Of a stretch of DNA of 34,161 nucleotides, positions 26,971-34,161 are shown in pieces. The position numbers and the translations under genes were made by a program. A model generated the notes under the pieces. The model worked only from the letters and a program-made list of their open reading frames with translations. It was not told where the DNA came from and did no database searches. Location of the stretch: positions 1 through 34,161 of the forward strand of contig CALUQB010000031.1 of NCBI GenBank assembly GCA_944322815.1. The letters are read 5' to 3'. The first letter of the stretch is position 1. The number at the start of each line of letters is the position of its first letter. This stretch comes from an uncultured Bacteroidales bacterium (GTDB taxonomy: Bacteria; Bacteroidota; Bacteroidia; Bacteroidales; UBA932).

Positions 26971-29900
26971 ATGAAAAAATTTCCAATCTTGTTCGTATGT
27001 CTCGTCATGGCATACGTGACCGATGCCCGTGAAAAGACTTTCACCGTGACATCGCCGGACATGGCCAACGAAGTGACCGTAAGCCGGAATGATGCAGGTT
27101 TCACCTTGCAGATAAACCATGACGGGAAGACCGTTTGCCATATAGAAGATATATCCATGACGGTGAGCGGCGTCTGCTGGAACGGAGAATCAGATTTCCG
27201 CAAGGCCATCAGACAGTCCGTCGACAGAGACCTTCATCCAGTGGTCGCAAGAAAATCCTCTGTCCTGGAGGAGAGCTACAACCTGCTGAGTCTGGAATAC
27301 GGTGACTATTCTTTCCAGGTGCGCGTGTATGACGAAGGCGCAGCCTGGCGTTTCTGCGGAAAGCAGGATCGCGAAGGTACTGTCGACAGCGAATCGGCGG
27401 CTTTCGTCTTCGGCCAAGACTGCCGGTCCTATACCCAGCTTACCGACAAGGTGCAGAACTGGTTCGAGTTCCATTATACGGAGCAGCCGGTGTCTTCCCT
27501 GCCGCATGACAAATTCTCGCTGATGCCCGTCATGGTCAGAAGCTGCGGAAGCAATGTGCTGATTTCGGAGACGGACCTGTACGGCTATGCCGGTTCCTAT
27601 CTGGAACCGACAGGTGAAGGATTCCGGCTGATGAGCGTGAATTGGCCTGCAAAAGAAGATTGGTACGAAGGTACCAACAAGATTTATGTGACCGGAAGAG
27701 AAGATTATATTGTCCGGACAGGACTGAAAAGGAATTTTCCCTGGAGGATAGCGGGCATTTACGATTCGGATGCGGAGATATTGGCAGGTACCCTGCCGGA
27801 TATGGTGTGCGGACAGGCGGAAGGCGACTGGTCGTGGGTGAAGCCGGGAAAGGCGTTGTGGGACTGGTGGAACGGACACAATATCTACGGCGTGGATTTC
27901 ATGGCTGGAATCAATACGGAGACCTACATGTACATGGCGGACTATGCTGCAGAACATGGACTGGAATATATCCTTATCGATGAGGGATGGTCGGAAAAGG
28001 AGAGTCTGCTGGGCCTGGCTCCCGGAGTGGACATTCCTGCAGTATGCGCCCATGCGGCTGAGAAAGGCGTGGGCGTCCTCCTCTGGTCGAAATGGCTGAA
28101 TGTGGAAAGGGAGATGGACGAGGCCTTCGCCCTGCTGAAATCATGGGGCGTGGCAGGACTGAAAATCGACTGGATGGACAGGAATGACGGGAAGATGGTG
28201 GATTTCTACGAAAGGGTCCTCAAAAAAGCCGGGGAATATCAATTGCTGATAGATTTCCACGGGTCTTATCCGCCTGACGGAATGGAAATCCGGTATCCGG
28301 CCCTGCTGACCAGAGAAGGTGTGTATGGTCTGGAGAACAGCAGATGGAGGACGGACTGCACCCCGCAGCATCAGGTGAGCATACCGTTCATCCGCCAGTG
28401 GGCAGGTCCGATGGATTTCACTCCTGGTTCGATGCTGAATGCCCAGCCCGAGTCTTTCCGCCCCGTGCAGGACGAGCCTATGAGCATGGGTACGCGCTGC
28501 CATCAGATAGCCATGTACATCGTGTACGAGAGTCCGCTGCAGATGGTATCAGACAGTCCGTCGAAATATGACGAAAATCCGGAGTCTCTGGATTTCATCA
28601 GTCAGGTTCCGACAGTCTGGGACGAGACCGTGCCTCTCATCGGCAGGATCGGCGAGGTGGCCGGAGTGGCCAGACGGAGCGGTGAGAACTGGTTCATCGG
28701 TGTGATGAACGGCTGTGATTCATCCATGACTGCGGATATCCCTCTGGATTTTCTGGGTGAAGGGGCATACAGGATGGTTCTTTTCTCGGACGGAGCGAAT
28801 GCCGGTCTGAATGCAAAAGACCACAGAATCACGGAATCGGAAGTATCGGCAGACGATACCCTGAAACTGAAGCTCGCACGCAATGGAGGTGCTGCCGCCA
28901 GAATAGAACCCGTTCTGGCAGGCTCTCTGAATCAGGCATATCCGGCCTTGTCCGTAGACGGCATACCTCTTTACAAGGATGCTTCAGCACCTGTCGAGAA
29001 GCGGGTCGAAGACCTGCTTTCACGGATGACTCTCCAGGAGAAAATCGCCCAGCTGAACCAGTATGCTCTCGGAGAGAATGACAATGCAAACAACCTCGGG
29101 GCACCGATAGACCAGGTCCCGGCGGAAATCGGCTCGGTCATCTATTTCAGCGACGATGCCGCACTCCGCAATGAAATGCAGCGGCGGGCTATGGAAGAGA
29201 CCCGTCTGGGCATCCCTATACTGTTCGGCTACGATGTCATCCACGGCTTCAGGACCATATATCCGATACCTCTGGCCATAGGGGCATCGTGGAATCCGGA
29301 ACTGGCAGGTGAAGCATGCCGCATGGCCGCCATGGAAGCATATCATGCAGGCATAGACTGGACTTTCTCCCCGATGGTGGATATCGCGCGGGATCCACGC
29401 TGGGGCAGGATAGCCGAAGGCTACGGAGAGGACCCGTATCTGACATCCGTATTCGGAGCTGCATCAGTGAAGGCATACCAGGGCGATGACCTGTCCGAAC
29501 CTGGAAACATAGCAGCCTGTCTGAAACATTATGTGGGCTACGGGGCTTCGGAAGCTGGCCGTGACTATGTTCCTGTGGAGATTTCACGCCAGGCTCTCTG
29601 GGACACGTATCTGCCTCCGTTCGAAGCCGGCATCAAGGCAGGGGCGGCCACAGTCATGAGTTCTTTCAACATCCTCAGCGGCATCCCAGGCTCTGCGAAC
29701 AGATACACTCTGACTGAAATACTGAAAGAAAAATGGGGACACGACGGCTTCACTGTTTCGGACTGGAATTCGGTGCTCCAGCTGATAAACCAGGGCATGG
29801 TCGGAAACGGGAAGGATGCGGCCATGCATGCGATCAACACAGGAGTGGACATGGATATGGTGGATGCCCTGTACATGGAGCATCTTGAAGGACTGGTGAC

Positions 29901-31092
29901 AGAAGGCAAGGTGCCGGTGGAGCATGTGGACGATGCAGTGCGCCGCATTCTGAAACTGAAATTCAGACTCGGGCTTTTCGAGACTCCGTACACGGAAGCC
30001 AGGCCTGAGGCAGATCGGGTGCTGCTGCCAGAAAGCCTGGACATAGCATTGAGACTGGCAGAGGAATCCATGGTGCTGCTGAAAAACGAAAACGGCATCC
30101 TCCCTCTGAAAAAAGACTGTAAGGTGGCCCTCATCGGGCCAATGGCGAAAAACCGTGAAGATCTTCTCGGCTCATGGCACGGACGAGGACGGGCAGAGGA
30201 TGTAATCAGTATTTTCGAGGGATTGTCGGAGGTTATGCCGGAGGTGCTGTACTCCAAGGGCTGCGATCTCGATGGAGAGGACTGTTCCGGGTTCGATGAG
30301 GCAGTGAAAGCTGCTTCAGAAGCCGATGTCGCTGTCCTGTGTCTCGGAGAAAAGTTCAACTGGAGCGGCGAGAACGCATCACGGTCGGACATATCGCTGC
30401 CACGGATTCAGGAGGAATTGCTGAAGGCAGTGAAGTCGGCCGGAAAGCCGGTAGTGGTCCTGCTCTCGAACGGTCGCCCGCTCGACCTGACGAGGATTTC
30501 ACCGCTGGCTGATGCCGTGCTGGAGATTTGGCAGCCGGGAGTGATGGCCGGCCCGGCAGTGGCTTCTGTGCTGACAGGCAAGACCAATCCTTCTGGCCGT
30601 CTGACCGCGACCTTCCCGTATACCGCAGGCCAGATTCCGATTTACTACAACCACAGGAATGCCGCCAGACCGGACTCATGGGGACGGTTCCAGGACATTC
30701 CGAGCACTCCGATGTACGAGTTCGGATACGGACTCAGCTATACTTCATACGAGTACGGAGCCATTAGTGTTTCAGCTGACAGTTTTACTGTCAATGACAC
30801 CGTCACCGCCAGTGTGACAGTCACCAATACAGGAGATATGGACGGGAAAGAGACTGTACAATGGTACATCTGCGACCCGTACTCCACCATCACCCGCCCG
30901 GTAAAGGAACTCAAGCATTTCGAGAAGAAACTGATACCTGCCGGCGAGTCTTGCACATTCACTTTCGAGATAGACCCGATGCGTGACCTTTCTTTCGTAA
31001 ACGAGGATGGAGAACGGTTCATAGAACCCGGTGAATTCCGTATCATCGTGGGTGATCAGGAAATCGGAATCACACTGACAGAACAAAAATGA
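26971..31092 (+). CDS. GH97-GH3 fusion glycoside hydrolase
   Basis: This 1373-residue two-enzyme fusion has a signal peptide at about 1-19. The GH97 part lies at about 22-650: N-terminal beta-sandwich, then a barrel with GKALWDWWNGHN, ILIDEGW (337-338) and KIDWMDRND. D400 in KIDWMDR and E449 in TREG are the likely catalytic pair of the retaining, alpha-galactosidase-like GH97 subgroup. The GH3 part lies at about 665-1373: KH at 852-853, nucleophile D931 in TVSDWNSV, candidate acid/base E1134 in SGENASRSD, and an FnIII-like C-terminal domain. Both halves look full length. I start at 26971 (MKKFPILF, signal peptide) rather than the ATG seven codons earlier. It overlaps the GH2 gene by 4 nt. Confidence 0.94.
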   Translation: MKKFPILFVCLVMAYVTDAREKTFTVTSPDMANEVTVSRNDAGFTLQINHDGKTVCHIEDISMTVSGVCWNGESDFRKAIRQSVDRDLHPVVARKSSVLEESYNLLSLEYGDYSFQVRVYDEGAAWRFCGKQDREGTVDSESAAFVFGQDCRSYTQLTDKVQNWFEFHYTEQPVSSLPHDKFSLMPVMVRSCGSNVLISETDLYGYAGSYLEPTGEGFRLMSVNWPAKEDWYEGTNKIYVTGREDYIVRTGLKRNFPWRIAGIYDSDAEILAGTLPDMVCGQAEGDWSWVKPGKALWDWWNGHNIYGVDFMAGINTETYMYMADYAAEHGLEYILIDEGWSEKESLLGLAPGVDIPAVCAHAAEKGVGVLLWSKWLNVEREMDEAFALLKSWGVAGLKIDWMDRNDGKMVDFYERVLKKAGEYQLLIDFHGSYPPDGMEIRYPALLTREGVYGLENSRWRTDCTPQHQVSIPFIRQWAGPMDFTPGSMLNAQPESFRPVQDEPMSMGTRCHQIAMYIVYESPLQMVSDSPSKYDENPESLDFISQVPTVWDETVPLIGRIGEVAGVARRSGENWFIGVMNGCDSSMTADIPLDFLGEGAYRMVLFSDGANAGLNAKDHRITESEVSADDTLKLKLARNGGAAARIEPVLAGSLNQAYPALSVDGIPLYKDASAPVEKRVEDLLSRMTLQEKIAQLNQYALGENDNANNLGAPIDQVPAEIGSVIYFSDDAALRNEMQRRAMEETRLGIPILFGYDVIHGFRTIYPIPLAIGASWNPELAGEACRMAAMEAYHAGIDWTFSPMVDIARDPRWGRIAEGYGEDPYLTSVFGAASVKAYQGDDLSEPGNIAACLKHYVGYGASEAGRDYVPVEISRQALWDTYLPPFEAGIKAGAATVMSSFNILSGIPGSANRYTLTEILKEKWGHDGFTVSDWNSVLQLINQGMVGNGKDAAMHAINTGVDMDMVDALYMEHLEGLVTEGKVPVEHVDDAVRRILKLKFRLGLFETPYTEARPEADRVLLPESLDIALRLAEESMVLLKNENGILPLKKDCKVALIGPMAKNREDLLGSWHGRGRAEDVISIFEGLSEVMPEVLYSKGCDLDGEDCSGFDEAVKAASEADVAVLCLGEKFNWSGENASRSDISLPRIQEELLKAVKSAGKPVVVLLSNGRPLDLTRISPLADAVLEIWQPGVMAGPAVASVLTGKTNPSGRLTATFPYTAGQIPIYYNHRNAARPDSWGRFQDIPSTPMYEFGYGLSYTSYEYGAISVSADSFTVNDTVTASVTVTNTGDMDGKETVQWYICDPYSTITRPVKELKHFEKKLIPAGESCTFTFEIDPMRDLSFVNEDGERFIEPGEFRIIVGDQEIGITLTEQK

Positions 31093-33632
31093 TAAAATCA
31101 ATATCTTTACAGAAAGTTTTCGTGATGACAAGAATAATTCATGCGCTATGCGCAATTATGGCGTTGATGGCAAGCGGCGCGGCAGCATACGGACAGCGGT
31201 CGGAGACCCTGCTGGAGAAGGACTGGAGATTCACCAGGGACGATTCCGTGGAATATTCAGAACCGGGCTATGACGATTCTGCATGGCAGAGTGTCACGGT
31301 GCCGCATGACTGGGCCATCTACGGGCCGTTCAGCGAATGGAACGACAGACAGCATATGGCCATCGTGCAGGACGGCCAGACCGAAGCCATGGAACATGCA
31401 GGACGCACGGGCGGTCTTCCGTTCACCGGGACAGGGTGGTACAGGACAGAATTCGAAGTGCCGGACCTGGACGGAGGACGCAGGTGCAGCCTCGTCTTCG
31501 ACGGGGCCATGAGCCACGCACGTGTCTGGATAAACGGACAGGAGGCATGCTATTGGCCGTACGGCTACAATTCGTTCCACTTCGATGCCACGCCGTATGT
31601 CCATGAGGGCATGAACACTCTGGCGGTACGTCTGGAAAACGAGGCGGAGAGCTCCCGTTGGTATCCTGGCGCGGGACTTTACAGGAACGTGCACGTGGTC
31701 TTCACCTCCGATGCGCATGTCCCGGTGTGGGGCACGCAGGTGATTACCGGGGAGATCGGGAAAGGATATGCGAGGGTTTCGCAGAAGACGAGTCTTGAAT
31801 TGCCGGAAGGCAGGAGAATGGAGGATTACAGGATAGTGACCGAAATCATTGACGGAAACGGCAGAGCCGTGACGTCATCCGAAACTGAAGGGACCGAGTT
31901 TGACGGCGGCATTTTCCGTCAGGAGTTCATAGTCAGGGACCCTCGGTTGTGGACACCCGAGACACCGGCACTGTATACGTCGGTATCCAGAATATACGAA
32001 GGGGATGAGCTGAAGGACGAGTATCGGACGGTGTTCGGCATCAGGACAGTGGAGGTCAGGCAGGGAGAAGGCTTTTTCCTGAACGGGGAGAGGGTCGAGT
32101 TCCGGGGAGTGTGCAACCATCACGATCTGGGCCCGCTTGGAGGCATAGCGAACGATGCCGGTATCAGGAGGCAGATAAGGCTGCTGAAGGATATGGGCTG
32201 CAATGCGATACGGACCTCGCACAACATGCCTGCGCCGGAGCTGGTGAGGGCGTGTGACGAGATGGGGATGATGCTGATGGCGGAGTCTTTCGACGAATGG
32301 ATCACGCCGAAGATGCCGAACGGCTACAACAAGCTTTTCGACGAATGGGTGGAGAAGGACCTGGTGAACCTCGTCCGTCACTACCGGAACAGTCCGAGTG
32401 TGGTGATGTGGTGCATAGGGAATGAAGTGCCGGACCAGGCAGACGGAGACATGGGCCCGAAACTCACTCTCATGCTTCAGAACATCTGCCACAGGGAGGA
32501 CCCGACCAGGCCGGTGACACAGGGGATAGACAATCCAGATGCCGCCACAGCCAACAACGTGGTGGCCGTGATGGATGTCCCGGGCTTCAACTACAGGACG
32601 CACAGATATCAGAGCAACTATTCCCGTCTTCCCCAGAAATTCCTTTTGGGGAGCGAGACGGCATCCACAGTCAGCTCCCGCGGCGTGTACAAGTTCCCTG
32701 TAGAGAGGCGCTCGATGCAGAAATATCCGGACCACCAGTCTTCCTCCTACGATCTGGAATGCTGTGACTGGTCGAACCTGCCGGAAGATGACTTCATACT
32801 GCAGGATGACCTGCCGTACTGCATCGGTGAATTCGTGTGGACGGGTTTCGACTATCTCGGGGAACCTACCCCGTACTACTCCGACTGGCCTAACCACTCG
32901 TCGATGTTCGGTATCATAGACCTGGCAGGCATACCAAAGGACAGGTACTGGCTGTATAGGAGCCGCTGGAATCCGGAGGCGGAGACCCTGCACATACTCC
33001 CTCACTGGAACTGGGAGGGACGCGAAGGGGAAGTCACGCCGATCTTCGTCTACACTAACCATCCTTCGGCGGAGGTCTTCATCAACGGGAAGAGCCAGGG
33101 CATGCGCACCAAGGACACTACGGTGACCGCGTACAACAGCGCGGACTCCGCTTCCATTGCCGGTCTGAAAAGGCAGAGCCGTTACAGGCTGATGTGGATG
33201 GATACTGTCTACGAGCCGGGCACGGTGAAGGTGGTGGCATACGATGCAGACGGGAATCCGGTGGCGGAAAAGGAGATGCATACTGCCGGGAAACCGTACC
33301 GGATAGAACTCAGCGCCGACCGCGACACCATCATGGCCGACGGCAAGGACCTGTCCTTCGTCACCGTGAAGGTCACTGACAAGGACGGGAACCTGTGTCC
33401 GCTTGCGGACAATGAGATCGTGTTCAAGGTCAGCGGCCGCGGCCGGTACCGTGCCGGGGCCAACGGTGACCCGACCTCTCTGGAGCCGTTCCAGAGGCCA
33501 CGGATGAAGGTCTTCTCGGGGATGATGACGGCCATCGTCTCATCGACTGAAGAGCCCGGGGAGATCATCCTCGAAGCCACGTCAAAGGGTCTGAAGAAGG
33601 CCGTCATCCGGCTCAGTTCGGTCGTGGAGTGA
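31089..33632 (+). CDS. GH2 glycoside hydrolase (beta-galactosidase type)
   Basis: This 847-residue enzyme has an N-terminal signal peptide, a sugar-binding jelly roll (DDSAWQSVTVPHDWAIYGPF), an Ig-like domain and a TIM barrel. The acid/base is E446 (CIGNEVPD) and the nucleophile is E581 (IGEFVWTGFDYLG). A DUF4982-like part and Ig-like C-terminal domains follow. It is most like Bacteroidota GH2 beta-galactosidases, although other GH2 specificities are possible. The start at 31089 overlaps the upstream stop (ATGA). An ATG at 31125 would give a more compact signal peptide (MTRIIHALCAIMALMASG) and is a real alternative. It is the last gene of the + strand operon. Confidence 0.93.
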   Translation: MIKSISLQKVFVMTRIIHALCAIMALMASGAAAYGQRSETLLEKDWRFTRDDSVEYSEPGYDDSAWQSVTVPHDWAIYGPFSEWNDRQHMAIVQDGQTEAMEHAGRTGGLPFTGTGWYRTEFEVPDLDGGRRCSLVFDGAMSHARVWINGQEACYWPYGYNSFHFDATPYVHEGMNTLAVRLENEAESSRWYPGAGLYRNVHVVFTSDAHVPVWGTQVITGEIGKGYARVSQKTSLELPEGRRMEDYRIVTEIIDGNGRAVTSSETEGTEFDGGIFRQEFIVRDPRLWTPETPALYTSVSRIYEGDELKDEYRTVFGIRTVEVRQGEGFFLNGERVEFRGVCNHHDLGPLGGIANDAGIRRQIRLLKDMGCNAIRTSHNMPAPELVRACDEMGMMLMAESFDEWITPKMPNGYNKLFDEWVEKDLVNLVRHYRNSPSVVMWCIGNEVPDQADGDMGPKLTLMLQNICHREDPTRPVTQGIDNPDAATANNVVAVMDVPGFNYRTHRYQSNYSRLPQKFLLGSETASTVSSRGVYKFPVERRSMQKYPDHQSSSYDLECCDWSNLPEDDFILQDDLPYCIGEFVWTGFDYLGEPTPYYSDWPNHSSMFGIIDLAGIPKDRYWLYRSRWNPEAETLHILPHWNWEGREGEVTPIFVYTNHPSAEVFINGKSQGMRTKDTTVTAYNSADSASIAGLKRQSRYRLMWMDTVYEPGTVKVVAYDADGNPVAEKEMHTAGKPYRIELSADRDTIMADGKDLSFVTVKVTDKDGNLCPLADNEIVFKVSGRGRYRAGANGDPTSLEPFQRPRMKVFSGMMTAIVSSTEEPGEIILEATSKGLKKAVIRLSSVVE

Positions 33633-33706
33633 CTATCGCATTTCTCCACTTCGGACTATATCCTCCGCTCGAAATGACACGAAAGCGGCAGCTTTGCGGA
33701 TATGAA
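33633..33706. other. Spacer after the GH2 gene, repeat-like sequence
   Basis: No ORF is supported. The segment contains ATTTCTCCACTTCGGAC and CCGCTCGAAATGACA, which resemble fragments of a widespread Bacteroidota intergenic repeat (recalled by eye only), and a small pairing CCGCT (33665-33669) / AGCGG (33684-33688). No T-tract terminator is seen. Confidence 0.35.
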
Positions 33707-33708
33707 TA

Positions 33709-33919
33709 ACGTGAGTTCGATGAAAAGAACGTAGTGAATTTCAGAGGACTACCTCTTTTAGAGGATTCGTAAAACGAATCCGTGGGTAAGTCCTCCCCTC
33801 GATAGGGGAGGATTTAGGTGGGGTGACACGTAAAATGAAGGGAGATTTCGAAGAAATCGTAACGTCAGTTCGACGAAGTCTCTGGTACTGAGTAGAATAA
33901 TTCGTCGAACTGACGTTAA
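33709..33919 (-). repeat. 210-nt inverted-repeat element, copy 2 (MITE-like)
   Basis: This is the reverse complement of the element at 17984-18193, at about 90% identity by manual alignment with one 1-nt gap. Its palindrome arms are 33861-33877 and 33901-33917, and the distal arm is at 33706-33724. One internal hairpin, GGATTCGT/ACGAATCC, is perfect here but has a mismatch in copy 1, and its loop is TTT rather than AAA in the same reading direction. It lies between the convergent GH2 and GH3 genes and may help end both transcripts. Confidence 0.85.
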
Positions 33920-33958
33920 TTTAAGATTTTTTAGCCGGCAGCGGGCCGATCGCCATCG

Positions 33959-34161
33959 TCATTTCACCCGGAAACTTGTTTTCAGCAAGTCTTCATCTGC
34001 GGATGACGAGCCCGCCATCACGATGAATTCGCCAGGCTCGACTATCGGTTTCAGGTTCTTGTCCAGAAAGCGCAGTTTATCCGATGATATGGTGAACTCC
34101 ACTGTCTTCGTTTCTCCGGGTTCCAGAGTGATTCTCGCGAAATCTTTCAGTTCCTTCACCG
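33959..34161 (-). CDS. GH3 glycoside hydrolase, C-terminal fragment (gene continues beyond window)
   Basis: Only the last 66 or so residues are visible, ending with TGA at 33959-33961. They match the FnIII-like C-terminal domain of GH3 beta-glucosidases or xylosidases: VKELKDFARITLEPGETKTV, then EFTI, KLRFLD and VEPGEFIVMAGSSS. The GTG at the window edge is not a start; the reading frame is open to the end. It is convergent with the GH2 gene and lies outside the inverted-repeat-bracketed segment. The exact GH3 specificity cannot be judged from this domain. Confidence 0.85.
   Translation of the reverse strand, partial: VKELKDFARITLEPGETKTVEFTISSDKLRFLDKNLKPIVEPGEFIVMAGSSSADEDLLKTSFRVK

Noticed and set aside
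31875-33281. 468-codon minus-strand ORF inside the GH2 gene
   Set aside because: It is antisense to conserved GH2 catalytic sequence, with a His/Arg/Val-rich composition typical of shadow frames.
17984-33919. Composite transposon or integrative element bounded by the inverted repeats
   Set aside because: No transposase, integrase, relaxase or other mobility gene is present inside, and the flanks do not share a convincing target duplication. Two separate insertions of a small element are simpler.

Overview
The window looks like a chromosome segment from a member of the Bacteroidales (phylum Bacteroidota). The evidence is the SusC/SusD pair, the FecR-type anti-sigma factor with an ECF sigma factor, several lipoproteins with Bacteroidota-style lipoboxes, the general lack of Shine-Dalgarno sequences, and RNA polymerase subunits of Bacteroidota length. 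I cannot name a genus from the sequence alone.

Region 1 (1-13.4 kb) is the core information-processing cluster, all on the + strand: tRNA-Thr(TGT), tRNA-Tyr(GTA), tRNA-Gly(TCC), tRNA-Thr(GGT), tuf, tRNA-Trp(CCA), secE, nusG, rplK, rplA, rplJ, rplL, rpoB, rpoC. The tRNA set and order before tuf match the E. coli tufB operon. Strong hairpin-plus-T-tract signals follow tuf and rpoC, and a similar hairpin lies between rplL and rpoB. Three copies of a roughly 110-nt stem-loop repeat lie in the tRNA/tuf/secE spacers; their stems differ in sequence but keep their pairing.

Region 2 (13.5-34.2 kb) is an accessory polysaccharide utilization locus (PUL) that starts only 190 nt after rpoC. An ECF sigma gene (+) points toward a long minus-strand block that reads, in transcription order: endonuclease/exonuclease/phosphatase-fold lipoprotein, FecR anti-sigma, SusC with an N-terminal STN signalling domain, SusD, a surface glycan-binding-type lipoprotein, and a 769-residue secreted protein of uncertain enzyme class. 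Divergent from this block, on the + strand, are a sialate O-acetylesterase-type SGNH esterase, a GH97-GH3 fusion enzyme and a GH2 enzyme (beta-galactosidase type). The last 203 nt hold the C-terminal end of a second GH3 gene on the minus strand.

Inferred function: SusC/D and the lipoprotein bind and import a galactose-containing, probably O-acetylated glycan. The esterase, GH97, GH3 and GH2 activities strip acetyl and terminal sugars. The STN domain of SusC signals through FecR to the ECF sigma factor, which activates the locus. The ECF/FecR control mode is often linked to host glycans in Bacteroides, but the substrate here is not settled.

Two nearly identical 210-nt elements (about 90% identity) lie in inverted orientation at 17984-18193 and 33709-33919. 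They bracket susD, susC, fecR and the enzyme genes. Each has imperfect terminal inverted repeats and internal hairpins, like a MITE, and together they could support inversion of a 15.5-kb segment. The most unusual items are this inverted pair, the GH97-GH3 fusion, the sigma/anti-sigma genes at opposite ends of the block, the 769-residue protein, and the covarying stem-loop repeats around tuf.
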